From: Macrothele yani
Lineage: Eukaryota; Arthropoda; Arachnida; Araneae; Macrothelidae
Length of the DNA: 64,000 nt
NCBI GenBank assembly: GCA_039090855.1
Contig: CM076997.1
Span: 160,052,709 to 160,116,708, forward strand
Reading direction: 5' to 3'
Shown: piece after piece, positions 10,600 to 20,215 of the stretch
Layout of the letters: the number at the start of each line of letters is the position of its first letter
Numbering within the stretch: the stretch's first letter is position 1
Notes under the pieces: model-generated
The model's input: the letters and a program-made list of their open reading frames with translations, nothing else
Database searches by the model: none
What the model was told of the DNA's origin: nothing
Position numbers and translations under genes: made by a program

Positions 10600-12975
10600 C
10601 CTGGTTTCACACAGGTGGTTTATCATGTCATTGACACTGATGGTTCGAAACCGATTGCGACGAAACCTTACCCTTGTGCTCCACATAAGAAACAGGAAAT
10701 GCAACGTCAAATTTCTGAAATGATTAAACAGGGCATAATCAGGGAATCAAAAAGTGTCTGGGCTGCTCCTGCCTTTTTGGTTCCAAAGAAACAACCCAAT
10801 GAATTTCGTTTCGTGACAGATTTCCGCAAGCTCAACCAAGTCACAAAAACGATCAATTATCCACTACCTGTCATGTCGCATATTTTAAATGACCTGTCGT
10901 CAACCAATTGGATGTCAACCTTGGATTTGGCGAGTGGATATTGGCAGGTGGCAGTACATCCGGACTCTGTCGATAAAACAGGCTTTGTGACTCCTTTTGG
11001 GGCTTATGAATACCTGCGTATGCCCTTTGGACTAGCTTCTGCACCTGCTACTTTCCAAAAGCTTATGGATACGGTTCTCAGACCTGTCCTGGGTCCCCAT
11101 GTGCATGTATATTTGGATGACATTATTATTGCATCCGAGACTTTTGACGAGCACCTTTCTCTGCTCAAACAGGTGTTCCAACTCATATACAATGCTGGCT
11201 TGACGTTAAAACCTAGTAAATGCCAGATAGTGAGGGACGAGATTGTATATCTGGGGTTGACAATCACTCCCCACGGCTTATTTACGGATAATGAAAAAAT
11301 TAGGCCTATTGTTGACTTTCCTCGGCCTAAAACAGCAAAAGAACTATCACGCTTTCTGGGAATGACCGGATGGTATCAGCAGTTCGTCCCCGCTTATGCT
11401 ACAATCTGTGAGCCATTGTATGCTTTAAAACGTAAATACAAGAAGTTTGTTTGGACACCTGAGGCTAACGCTGCTTTTGAAACACTGAAGTCTGCGTTGA
11501 CTCAGCCTCCTGTATTGGCTTTCCCGGATCATACTAAGGAATTTGATATTTATACTGACGCATCCGGAGTTGGTCTTGGTTGCGTTTTGTCACAAGCTGG
11601 GCATCTAATAGCTTTTGCGTCTCGTACGTTAGCCAAAGCTGAACGCAATTATTCAGCTACGGAACGTGAATGTCTTGCTGTTGTGTATGCTCTTACTAAA
11701 TTTCAATGTTATCTTAACGAATTGACAGTTAACATAATTACGGATCATTCTGCCCTTCAGTATTTGAATTCTGCTAAGCACCTATCTCAAAGACTTATGA
11801 AGTGGGCTCTGAAGTTACAAGAGAGCAATATCAAAATTTCCTATCAGCCAGGTCATAAGAATCAAATACCGGACGCATTGTCCCGCGTTCCGATTAGTGG
11901 GGTCCCCACAGAAACTACTCCTGGATGTCAGCCTTTACTTCTAATAGCTGATATAACATCCAGAGAGCAGATAATGGCAGAATTAATAAATGATCCAGAT
12001 TTTGGGGATATCTATAATTTTTTGCTTGCGGGTTCGCCCCTACAAAGTGATCCTTCTCTGGCTGGGAGGTCACAACATTTTGAAGTAATAGAGGGTCTTC
12101 TTTACTATACGAAATCTAGGACTACGAGGGCAGAGTTTCGCCCATGTATTCCGCGAACCCTTAGAATGGCCCTTTTAAACGAATTTCATGACAAACCTCT
12201 TGCAGGCCATTTAGGTATTCGCAAGACCCGTTGTAAATTGCGGGATGTTGCCTATTGGCCTGGCATGTACCAAAGTGTGCTCACATACGTTCAATCATGT
12301 CACTTGTGTCAGATTAATAATTACCGTAATGTAAGACCGGCCGGTCACTTGAAATCTAATTCAAGTTCTCATGTGTTTGACATTATTTCCATAGATTTAT
12401 TGGGACCTTATCCTTTATCTGTTAAAAACAAAGCTCGTTACGTTTTAGTACTAACTGATAATTTTTCTAAATGGGTTGAAGTTTTTCCCATTAAAGCCGC
12501 TACGGCAGAAGTTATTTGTAATGTATTAGTTAATGAAGTATTTTCTAGATATGGTGCACCTAATAAAGTAGTTTCGGATAATGGTCCTCAATTTATTTCT
12601 GACATTTTTGAAAGAATGTGTGCAAGACTACACATTAAACATAAATTCATTTCCCCATATCATCCCCAGAGTAATCCTGCGGAACGCATAAACCGCACGC
12701 TAGTGAAAATGATTGCTACATTTGTAATGGGTCATCATGAACGATGGGATGACCATTTGGAGCTTTTTTCGTTCGCCCTCCGTTCGTCTGTCCACGAATC
12801 TACTAAAATTACTCCTGCAGAACTTTTCCTGGGTCGCAAAATTAAAACCCCTTTTGAAAATTTAACGGGGATTATCGACGAACTAAACCAGCGACCAACT
12901 CCGCAATCAGTACGAATCATGGCAGAAAAAGCTCGTGTTGCAATGCTAGGAGCACAAGCGGCTCAAGCGAGATAA
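10600..12975 (+). CDS. Reverse transcriptase, RNase H and integrase region of Pol
   Basis: From the ATG at 10615 the frame gives 786 residues. RT motifs include FRFVTDFRKLNQVT, MSTLDLASGYWQV and VYLDDIIIAS (YLDD near residue 165). RNase H follows: IYTDASGVGLGCVLSQ near 310, YSATERECLAVVYAL and ITDHSALQYL. The integrase has an H-H-C-C zinc region (HDKPLAGHLG ... CHLCQ, about 524-565) and a catalytic core with D near 594 (SIDLLGPY), D near 655 (VSDNGPQF) and E near 690 (SNPAERIN). The D-to-E gap is 34 residues, one short of the usual 35. The frame ends at TAA 12973-12975, again in phase with the downstream remainder. Confidence 0.95.
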   Translation, partial: PGFTQVVYHVIDTDGSKPIATKPYPCAPHKKQEMQRQISEMIKQGIIRESKSVWAAPAFLVPKKQPNEFRFVTDFRKLNQVTKTINYPLPVMSHILNDLSSTNWMSTLDLASGYWQVAVHPDSVDKTGFVTPFGAYEYLRMPFGLASAPATFQKLMDTVLRPVLGPHVHVYLDDIIIASETFDEHLSLLKQVFQLIYNAGLTLKPSKCQIVRDEIVYLGLTITPHGLFTDNEKIRPIVDFPRPKTAKELSRFLGMTGWYQQFVPAYATICEPLYALKRKYKKFVWTPEANAAFETLKSALTQPPVLAFPDHTKEFDIYTDASGVGLGCVLSQAGHLIAFASRTLAKAERNYSATERECLAVVYALTKFQCYLNELTVNIITDHSALQYLNSAKHLSQRLMKWALKLQESNIKISYQPGHKNQIPDALSRVPISGVPTETTPGCQPLLLIADITSREQIMAELINDPDFGDIYNFLLAGSPLQSDPSLAGRSQHFEVIEGLLYYTKSRTTRAEFRPCIPRTLRMALLNEFHDKPLAGHLGIRKTRCKLRDVAYWPGMYQSVLTYVQSCHLCQINNYRNVRPAGHLKSNSSSHVFDIISIDLLGPYPLSVKNKARYVLVLTDNFSKWVEVFPIKAATAEVICNVLVNEVFSRYGAPNKVVSDNGPQFISDIFERMCARLHIKHKFISPYHPQSNPAERINRTLVKMIATFVMGHHERWDDHLELFSFALRSSVHESTKITPAELFLGRKIKTPFENLTGIIDELNQRPTPQSVRIMAEKARVAMLGAQAAQAR

Positions 12976-13386
12976 TATAATACTAGGCGTAGGGAACCAG
13001 ATCTTGTCATTGGAGATCTCACTCTCGTGGAAACGCACTTCCAGTCTTCTGTTTCTCATACTTTAGTGAAGAAATTTGCACCCAGCTACGAAGGTCCATA
13101 TCGGGTGGCAAATGTGTTTGAAAATAACATTGTTCTTGAAAAACCTGAGAATCAATTTCAATACGTACACGTTGCTCAGTGTCGCAAGTATCATGAACGA
13201 AATATCGATTTCATAATCAACCCTACTCAACCTTCTGTTCCACAGACTCAAGAGTCTATATCTCACGATCAACCTCCAGAAATTTTGGACGAACCAACAA
13301 ACATTTTTGAAGAATCTCCAGTGATTTTTCTTCACCCTCCCCTCCTCAAGATGGGTTTCCAAACACGCAACCTGATTCTCCCATGA
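12976..13386 (+). CDS. C-terminal integrase region of Pol after an in-frame stop
   Basis: The frame continues from the upstream ORF in the same phase after TAA 12973-12975. It reads YNTRRREPDLVIGDL and then FAPSYEGPYRVANVFENNI, the GPY/F-type module at the integrase C-terminus of many gypsy elements. The first ATG is 13027. It ends at TGA 13384-13386, inside ATGA, which also holds the start of the next ORF. Confidence 0.8.
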   Translation, partial: YNTRRREPDLVIGDLTLVETHFQSSVSHTLVKKFAPSYEGPYRVANVFENNIVLEKPENQFQYVHVAQCRKYHERNIDFIINPTQPSVPQTQESISHDQPPEILDEPTNIFEESPVIFLHPPLLKMGFQTRNLILP

Positions 13387-14342
13387 GACCAAGGCTCGAA
13401 TCAAGTTCTTCGAATACTAGTATCGTTCCTTTCCCTCCAACCATTGCCAAGACTATTACTGCGCCGTTTCCTGATAACTCTGAACCAACGCAGGCTCCTA
13501 CTTCCTTGAATACCTCGTCAGAGAGTATTCCTATAGGCGAAAATAAACATCGTCCTGCACGACCACTGAATTACAGCAGCGACTCAGAGGCTTCGGACAT
13601 TTCTGATTTATCAGTTATGGACCATAATTTGAATATTACCAACCGTCCAGAACCACCAAAAGCTGGGCGAAAACGTAACTTGTCTCCCCAATCTGCTTCG
13701 CCGCAACAGCGACGAAGGCAGAGATCCTTGCATCCGCCCGGGTTTCGCCCCTGGAACCTACGTTCAGGGCAAACAGGGCCGATGCCTGCTGCTACTCTCA
13801 TGCCACGAGGGCGTAAGCGAAAGCAAACGATGTGGCCGGAGCCATGTCCGTCCAAAAGAATACTGGAAGGACACCACGGGCCCCAGCACAAAGGGACTCC
13901 ATATCAAAAGCCTGGGGGAGCCCGTTCCTATCAGCCGCAAGGATTTCCGGACCGCCAGACTTCGGCCGTTCCTGATCGACGGACTTCAGCCGTTCCTGAC
14001 CGTTCCTATCAGCCGCAGGGATTTCCGGACCGCCAGACTTCAACCGATCCTAACCGTTCTTATCAGCCGCAGGGATTTCCGGACCGTAAGACTTCAGCCG
14101 ATCCTGACCGTTCTTATCAGCCGCAGGGATTTCCGGACCCACAGACTTCAGCCGTTCCGGACCGACGGATTTCAGCCATTCCTGACCGTTCCCGTCAGCC
14201 GCCGGGATTTCTTGACCGACAGCAGACCGATGTTCCAGATCCATTAAAGTCCTTGAAAAGATCTAAGCCACCTGAATTTACCAGTCCGATTAGGCCTGGA
14301 AAACGTTATCGTACTAGATTTTTTTATGCATCCTCGAGATAA
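13383..14342 (+). CDS. ORF3, proline-rich repeat protein of unknown function
   Basis: This frame gives 319 residues, starting at an ATG that overlaps the pol stop as ATGA. That arrangement is typical of coupled termination and reinitiation. The first 100 residues are Ser/Pro/Thr-rich. A basic stretch follows (GRKRNLSPQSASPQQRRRQR). From about residue 181 it has repeats built on SYQPQGFPDRQTSA, with units of 18 or 26 residues. The C-terminus is again basic (RPGKRYRTRFFYASSR). I see no signal peptide or membrane segment, so it is not an env gene. It could be an integrase tail read separately, or an accessory nucleic-acid-binding protein. It has no family that I recognise. Confidence 0.6.
   Translation: MRPRLESSSSNTSIVPFPPTIAKTITAPFPDNSEPTQAPTSLNTSSESIPIGENKHRPARPLNYSSDSEASDISDLSVMDHNLNITNRPEPPKAGRKRNLSPQSASPQQRRRQRSLHPPGFRPWNLRSGQTGPMPAATLMPRGRKRKQTMWPEPCPSKRILEGHHGPQHKGTPYQKPGGARSYQPQGFPDRQTSAVPDRRTSAVPDRSYQPQGFPDRQTSTDPNRSYQPQGFPDRKTSADPDRSYQPQGFPDPQTSAVPDRRISAIPDRSRQPPGFLDRQQTDVPDPLKSLKRSKPPEFTSPIRPGKRYRTRFFYASSR
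13924..14220 (+). repeat. In-frame coding minisatellite in ORF3
   Basis: Units beginning GTTCCTATCAGCCGC or a close variant start at 13924, 14002, 14056, 14110 and 14188. The spacings are 78, 54, 54 and 78 bp, all multiples of 3, so expansion keeps the reading frame. Confidence 0.85.
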
Positions 14343-14881
14343 GTAAGTTCTCGTGGACAGGTTCTTTTCTCAGGTTGTTGTTTTTCCTGCACGACCAGTT
14401 GGCGTGTCAGAATTTCTTTTTTTCGTGTGGGCCTATGCATTCTTTTTTGTGTATATATGTGTTTTTTTTTTATATTTCTTCTATGTCGATCTACTAATCC
14501 AAATTTTTTTATATATCTATGTGCTTAGGGGTAAAATAATAAAATTGTTACTGTTAGGCAGCTCCAGGCAATCTTCGCTGCTGATACAGTTGGTGTGTAT
14601 TCACCGAATAATGAGAACGTAATTTGAAATTAAAAAAAATGATTCCTGCTAGGCAGAATAAAAGGAAGGTATGCCGATGCAGGTTTGTTTTGTTCAAAAA
14701 TACAAGTTTCACAGACGAATACAGATTTCTTGATTTTGTCATGCCAAGTTTGATATTGTAAATACTGCTGCCACCAAACAACAAAACAAAAAAGAGGTCG
14801 ATAAACGTCAATCAACGAAGTGTAAGACGTACACTCCAAAATTGATAGGTTTTTCGAAAAAAAAAATTAAGGGGGAGATGA
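14343..14881 (+). other. Internal non-coding tail of the gypsy element with polypurine tract
   Basis: There is no conserved frame here. The stretch ends with AATTAAGGGGGAGATGA directly before the 3' LTR, a purine-rich primer tract for plus-strand synthesis. Confidence 0.75.
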
Positions 14882-15611
14882 TGTAACGTATACTCTATAT
14901 TCACTTTCCTTTTGATTTTACTATCTCTGGTTATTTTATTTTTCTATGTAAATTATCTTCTTACTGAACGAGATGTTATTTCACCCGCTGAATGAGATCT
15001 GGCAATGAGTGTAAGTCATGACGTGGTGGTAGCCAGTATAAATAGGCGCGTTCAACGATACCTAGGGAGAGCGTTTGTTGTTGTACGGAGAGCGTTTGTT
15101 GTTGTACGGAGAGCGTTTGTTGTTGTACGGAGAGCGTTTGTTGTTGTACGGAGAGTGTTGGTTTATGTGAAAGAGAGCGTTTGTTTATGAGTATAGAGCT
15201 CCGTTCATGTGCAAGGAGCTACGTGTTATTTGAGTAGCTGTGTGTGATGATACCAGTAGAAGTTCATAATAAAAGGTTTTAAGTAAGTACGTCTTTCTCA
15301 GTTCATAGTACTGTCAGACCTCTGTCTGGCTGTTAGGTTTATTTCAATTAATATTACTAGTAACAACCAGCATAAGACTTTATTCATCTTAATTACTGCT
15401 ACAACATTACTACCAGTTATAAGTTTGTTCATTACTATTACTACACTACTAGCAGGTGACTTTATTCATGATCTTAATTAACAAGTAACAACAACCATTT
15501 GAATTCACTATTTGAAGCTTAGTACAAGCATATAATTCAGTAGTTGAAAGCTTTATTCATTATTAATTAGCTTAGCTTAGCTAGCTGGTAGAAAAAAGGA
15601 TATTCATTATA
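14882..15611 (+). repeat. 3' LTR of gypsy element
   Basis: This 730-bp LTR is the same as the 5' LTR apart from about six substitutions and 63 extra bases. The extra bases are three additional copies of the 21-bp unit GAGAGCGTTTGTTGTTGTACG (positions 15066-15149 hold four). The TATA box is at 15037-15044 and AATAAA at 15268-15273. Confidence 0.93.
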
Positions 15612-15615
15612 AGCT
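15612..15615. repeat. 4-bp target-site duplication, right (AGCT)
   Basis: AGCT follows the LTR end TTCATTATA and matches 8177-8180. Confidence 0.75.
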
Positions 15616-16873
15616 ACTACATATATAACAAAATGAATCAGGACTATTAACACAGCCTCTTGACTCCACAACGCAGTGTTAACTAACAGCACAACAGTTA
15701 AAATGAGCGAAATACATTTCCTCTTATCGCTTGAAACACAGTGTTCAAAATGGCAAAAGCACACAATTTTTCATTCATTGCTATAGAGGCGCTATCTACT
15801 GTATCACTTTCCAATTAAAATTTATCCATTTATTGTATCATTTTCCAACTGCCGCGATCTGCTTTAGCTAGTAAATTAAAATTTTTAGAATACAAAAGTA
15901 ACAAATTACTTCATAATATTTTTCATTTTGTTATATATAAAGAAAAATAACATGGAAAGTAGTGAAAAATCTTTGGGTAACAGAGAAAAACGGATGTGAT
16001 ATTCGTGATCAGCATAGCTGAATTACTATAAACACTTGAAGTTTTGTAAACCCCAGAATCATGTTGGGTTGTGTGATGGGTATTATTGCCAACCAATGAT
16101 ATATGCAACAACTCAAGCAGGCTAGAGAAAGTACTTTTAACTGATCTGACACAAAGCACCAGGAAAGTTTTAAAATCAAAAATGGTTTGATATCAAACAC
16201 TGCAGCTGATGTTGAAAAAAGATGTTCAGTATCAAGCATTTAGATTTTTTTAAGTATTAGACGATGTATAATCAATTTTTGTGCGATAACGCCTCTGTTT
16301 TCCAAAACACAGATTATATTGTCCATGAAAAAGTTAAATTAATTGTGGTTTGATGTTTTTACCGTAATTATGTCAGCGGATCGGTATTATAATAAAAATT
16401 CGGGCTGTTGCCTAGTGCTAAACGAAAGAAAAGAGTATTTTACGTTAATCATTCCTTCTTTCCGCTATGTAAACAGGAAAAGACGGACAAATACCAAACT
16501 CGGGTTAATTTATTACCTTACTCTTTGACAGAAAATGGTTTATTAGTTTCGGTGCTTCGTGTAATACCTCTTTTCCCGAAAAGAAAGTCCAGAAAAAAAA
16601 AGGAATTTGACAAACTTTGAAGCATAAAAAACCAATGGAATCTTTTATGTTAGGAAAAATGTATTGTAAGTTTATGCTCCCTGCCGTCCTAACACAATTT
16701 GGTATTCTACCATCTGTGGTACTGTTACGGCACTCTCAAAATTTAGGCAATACTATGGATTTATTTTATCTTCTCTTAATTTCTTTGTGAAATTCGAACG
16801 AGATGGTTACATACCAAATGAAGTTGAAACTATTTTGTGTTTATCACAGTGAGAAATTTGTTTGAAAATTAAC
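15616..16873. other. AT-rich non-coding stretch
   Basis: No gene, repeat or RNA recognised. The first bases are probably the far side of the decayed gene interrupted by the gypsy insertion. Confidence 0.5.
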
Positions 16874-16874
16874 C

Positions 16875-17010
16875 GGCGCCGGATCGATGGCCGAGTGGTA
16901 CAAAGCGTTGGCTTCTGATCATTTGTCCCAGGTGAATGTGGGTTCGATTCCCAGTTAGGCATGGATGGTGTGCTATTTATACAGCACTGGCTCTCTCTTC
17001 TTCATCGTTT
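16875..17010 (+). mobile_element. tRNA-derived SINE, old 5' fragment
   Basis: The sequence starts GGCGCCGGATCGATGGCCGAGTGG, with an A-box-like region, then GTTGGCTTCTGATCATT and a B-box-like GGTTCGATTCC. The conserved downstream words GGCATGGATG and CACTGGCTCTCTC follow, all shared with the younger copies near 50-52 kb. It fades out before the 3' half. Confidence 0.75.
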
Positions 17011-17867
17011 TAATTTGAAAAGGGATGCAAGGGAGCATTTCCAGATGAAATGAAAGAGCGAAATGTCTTTTTTATTTTGATTTTTATTATAAAAAAACGA
17101 AATACAACCTATGGTATATCTTCTGTTATATCTGTGACAACATTATTTCAGATTCATATGTCTATAAATTAATTTTATGAAAAATGCATTAAAGGAAAGC
17201 TGACAGTGAAAGAAACGTATCCATCCCGATTTAATATAATTTTTTAGCACATTAAAATTAAAATTCTCAAACATGTGAAAACTTTAATTCTAAATTTTCT
17301 TCCTTTGAATAAACACGAGCAATTGAAAATGCGATTAAGGAATCACAGCTTGATCTTTTCCGACTTCGCATAACGCTAAAAACAAATTGATAAAAGAGGA
17401 CCAGAAAATGCGCGATATCGACATATTCTTTTAGTGTTGATATCATTCTGTCGGTTAAGCACGGCGATCAAACCAGCGTCACACAAGGATAAGGTAAATT
17501 ATAAGGCGCGCCAGTTATAAAGCCCTCTAATGTTTTAAAAATAAATTGTTCATTGTGCAGGAATACTACGAAGTATTAAAAATAGTCACGCCAACATTGA
17601 ACACACTTTAACCTACTCCACTTGCGAAAGGCCGGAATGAAATTCGCTTTTCTTTCCTAAATTTTTTGATAGGTGTTCTGAGCAGAGTTTCAGACTGGTG
17701 TGAAAACTTTGGCCACAAATTTCAACTTTCATTGTCAGCAGAAGGAAAAAAAATCACCTGATGTAAGTTGTGACGGGCACGAAGGATATGGGATGAGCTC
17801 ACTTTGGTTCTCACTAATAAATTTTCAGCATGACTTTTTCTAAAAGAAAGTACGCTCTTATATATCA
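17011..17867. other. Non-coding stretch
   Basis: I see no gene or structured repeat. The composition is AT-rich. Confidence 0.5.
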
Positions 17868-18440
17868 CTGTCCGTCCGTCCGTCAGCGGATACCATATCT
17901 CTGAAACTGTTTGATCGTTTTGTAAAATTATCTTTCCACTGGAAAGCCTGAAATGTTAGAACGATGGCCTTTACTTTCCAGTTTTCCCAGGACGCATAAC
18001 TTCTTCGCTAGAGATTGTTAATGCAGATGCTGTCAAATTCAAAATACATTTTATTCCACATAATTGCTTCTAAAGGTCTGATTGAAAAAAAAATATTTCT
18101 TTCATTCGATACCATTTATAACGTAGGCTGTTTTGGGGTCAGTTTCTTTTTTTAAGTAATGTATAGTTTTTCTGTTATGGGGAATAAAGTTAAATTGCGA
18201 TTTCCCCGATACCTCTGTTTTGAAAAGTCCGATTTGAAAAATTCTTTTGGCGTCGCACAGAGCCCTTGATGGAAAATGTTCATATAAATTCAAATTTTTT
18301 TGGTAAAGTATGGTTTTGTCACTAGAGGGTGTAAGTGCATATTTCTGTTTCTGAGATATTTGAAGCAATATCTAAGCCTCTGAAATCTCGATTAAAAAAA
18401 TTATATCTTACAGCATTTCTGCGTAGAAATAATATTCATC
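17868..18440 (-). repeat. Satellite family 1, partial copy with its GTCC cap
   Basis: It begins with GTCCGTCCGTCCGTC followed by GGATACCATATCTCTG, the same cap seen inverted at 62530-62570. It continues with the family core words TCCGATTTGAAAAATTC (near 18227) and CACTAGAGGGTGTAAG. On the minus strand an 88-residue frame (18102-18368) reads like the frames in the other two arrays (IFQIGLF, LLQISQKQKYALTP). Confidence 0.75.
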
Positions 18441-18481
18441 CTACCATACTTCTTATTAACGTGTGTACAAGCATCAATATA

Positions 18482-19737
18482 CACCGATCAGCCATTGCAT
18501 TATGACCACCTCCAGCATAGAGAAATGAGAGCGTCATATGACCACCTGAAATTCACGGAGCAGTGTATATAAAACAGCGTCATATGACCAGGTGAAATTC
18601 ACGGAGCAGTGTATATAAAACCCGAGGACCGGCTTTCGGTTAGTAGAGGGTTCGGAGTTAGAATGGGAAAAGCTGCCGATTTATCGGAGTTTGATAAAGG
18701 ACAAATTGTGATGGCACGGCGCCTTAGGAACTACGATCTTGGAAAAGGCTCAGCTTGTAGGTTGTTTACGTGCCGCTGTAGTGCGTACGTATCAAAAGTG
18801 GTGCAGAGACGGCCAAATGACGAACCCTCGTCTAGCCACTTGTCGTCCGCATCTCATTACAATCAGAGGGGAGCGGAGACTGTCGCGCATTGGGCACAGC
18901 GACTGCAGAGCCACAGCGCGACAAATCACCCGCAGCTGCAATAGTGGTGATGAGGGCAAAGTGTCACAGCACACAGTTCATCGCAGCCTTCTGCGCATGG
19001 GCCTGCGTGGCCGAATACCCAACCGGGTCTCCATGATCACTGCAAGTCATCACCAATTGAGGATGAAATGGGCCCAACATGACCGAGATTGGACCGTGGA
19101 TGATTGGAAGAATGTGGCCTGGTCTGACGAACCAAGATGCCTGATACGTCACGTAGAAGGCCGAGCGCGGATACGCCGATTACCAACGGAGGCTATGGCA
19201 CCTGGATGCACTGTTGGGCGGAAACAGGCCGGCGATGGCGTTGTTATGCAGTGGGCGATGTTTTCTTGGGACACTTTAGAACCCCGTTATTCCAATAACG
19301 CAATCCCTGATAGCTGTCATGTATCTGAACATCGTTGCGGCCCAAGTTCACCCATTAATGGCAACTGTGTTCCCTGCTGGCGATGGTCATTACCAACAGG
19401 ATAATGCGACATGCCACACTGCCAGGATCGTCAAGGAGTGGTTCGAGGAACATGCTGGTGACTTTCTGTTAATGCCCTGTCCTCCAAATTCACCTGACAT
19501 GAATCCAACTGAAAATTTGTGGTTCGACTTAGAAAAACGGCTTCCCGTTAATTCACCACCACCTCGAAATGTACGGGAACTGGAGGACATGCTGTTTACA
19601 TTATGGTACCAGATACCACAGGATACCTATCGCCACCTCATCGAATCGATGCCTCGCCATGTGGCCGCTGTTTTTTCGGCGAAACGGGGTCTTGCAGATT
19701 ATTAGGTAGGTGGTCATAATGCAATGACTCATCGGTG
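18482..19737 (+). mobile_element. Tc1-type DNA transposon, D-36-E family, copy 1
   Basis: This 1256-bp element is flanked by TA (18480-18481 and 19738-19739). Its terminal inverted repeats are about 30 bp: CACCGATCAGCCATTGCATT at the left, and at the right the complement of CACCGATGAGTCATTGCATT. It has a TATA-like TGTATATAAAAC leader, which is duplicated near 18565 and 18612. The encoded transposase has frameshifts, so it is not autonomous now. Confidence 0.92.
18663..19705 (+). pseudogene. Tc1-type transposase, frameshifted (copy 1)
   Basis: The N-terminus is MGKAADLSEFDKGQIVMARR, a helix-turn-helix start typical of Tc1. The frame then shifts near 18740-18760 into LVGCLRAAVVRTYQKWCRDG, and shifts again near 19310. 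The three catalytic acids are visible: D in VAWSDEPRC, D in HYQQDNATCHTA and E in NPTENLWFDLE. There are 36 residues between the second D and the E, not the 34 of classical Tc1. It ends HVAAVFSAKRGLADY. Two frameshifts make it a pseudogene, while all catalytic residues remain. Confidence 0.88.
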
Positions 19738-19815
19738 TATAAGTAATCTCAACTACAACAACCAACTTACGAGACTTAATAAAATCTCCCGTCTTAAAAA
19801 ATTGTACAGCTATAC

Positions 19816-19819
19816 TAGT
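19816..19819. repeat. 4-bp target-site duplication, left (TAGT)
   Basis: TAGT abuts the left end of the mini LTR element, and TAGT repeats at 20380-20383. Joining across the element restores the palindrome arm (TATAC-TAGT-AATACG). Confidence 0.75.
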
Positions 19820-19955
19820 TATAACGAAGTAAATTTCTCCGTCATTTTTGGTCTACGCCGGGATTTGAACCCGAGGCCGCTTATTCCGGAACAAGCGGCC
19901 TCGGGTTCGAATCCCGGCGTAGACCAAAAATGACGGAGAAATTTACTTCGTTATA
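19820..19955. repeat. 136-bp palindrome replacing the 5' LTR
   Basis: The two 68-nt arms (19820-19887 and 19888-19955) are inverted copies with two mismatches and no loop. The centre is CCGG at 19886-19889, within the tRNA-like anticodon-loop region. The left arm matches the 3' LTR version (GGAATAAGC), while the right arm reads GGAACAAGC. This suggests that the left arm came from the other LTR or from another cDNA copy. Confidence 0.9.
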
Positions 19956-19956
19956 A

Positions 19957-19968
19957 TGGCGCCCGAAC
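19957..19968 (+). promoter_or_regulatory. Primer-binding site of the mini LTR element
   Basis: TGGCGCCCGAAC starts one base after the LTR end TTATA. It is identical to the 12-nt site of the gypsy element at 8850-8861. The bases after it differ. Confidence 0.8.
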
Positions 19969-19994
19969 TAACCGGATGACCCCGCCGTTCAAAA

Positions 19995-20031
19995 TCTCGC
20001 ATTGGTGTGATGTTATTTCCACACCGCGAGA
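19995..20031 (+). other. Leader hairpin downstream of the primer-binding site
   Basis: TCTCGC at 19995 and GGTGTG at 20004 pair with CACACCGCGAGA at 20020-20031, leaving a 3-nt bulge and a loop of about 10 nt. Its position just after the primer site is where retroelements often keep packaging or dimerisation signals. That role is inferred. Confidence 0.5.
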
Positions 20032-20215
20032 CAGGAAAAATCAGAGAATTCCTTCTCCAGCGCTTCGAAAAATAAAAAATTTGTGATGTTGCATTCCACA
20101 CAGCAGATTGACTGGGAGTTCTCAAGTGCACGTTCTACAGTGGATGGCTGCCTGCAACGATTCATGGTCACGGCTGACCCGTGGGCCATGCCCCCGGCCC
20201 TCTTTCTGGGGGGGA

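Larger units (their letters stand above)
8181..15611 (+). mobile_element. Ty3/gypsy LTR retrotransposon, complete but with disrupted pol
   Basis: The 7431-bp element carries two LTRs, a primer-binding site, gag, pol in the order protease, RT, RNase H, integrase (which defines Ty3/gypsy), a third ORF, and a purine-rich tract before the 3' LTR. AGCT duplications flank it. The LTRs differ by about six substitutions over 667 bp by eye, plus a 63-bp repeat expansion in the 3' LTR, so insertion was recent. The LTR ends are unusual: they open with TG but close with TTATA rather than CA. The same closing end is seen in the small element at 19820. Confidence 0.95.

Noticed and set aside
13383..14342. 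Envelope gene of the gypsy element
   Set aside because: No signal peptide, membrane segment, cleavage site or cysteine pattern. The composition is proline-rich and basic.
15005..15190. A small protein with RAFVVVR repeats
   Set aside because: It is the 21-bp repeat of the LTR read as codons, and it lies in the untranslated leader.
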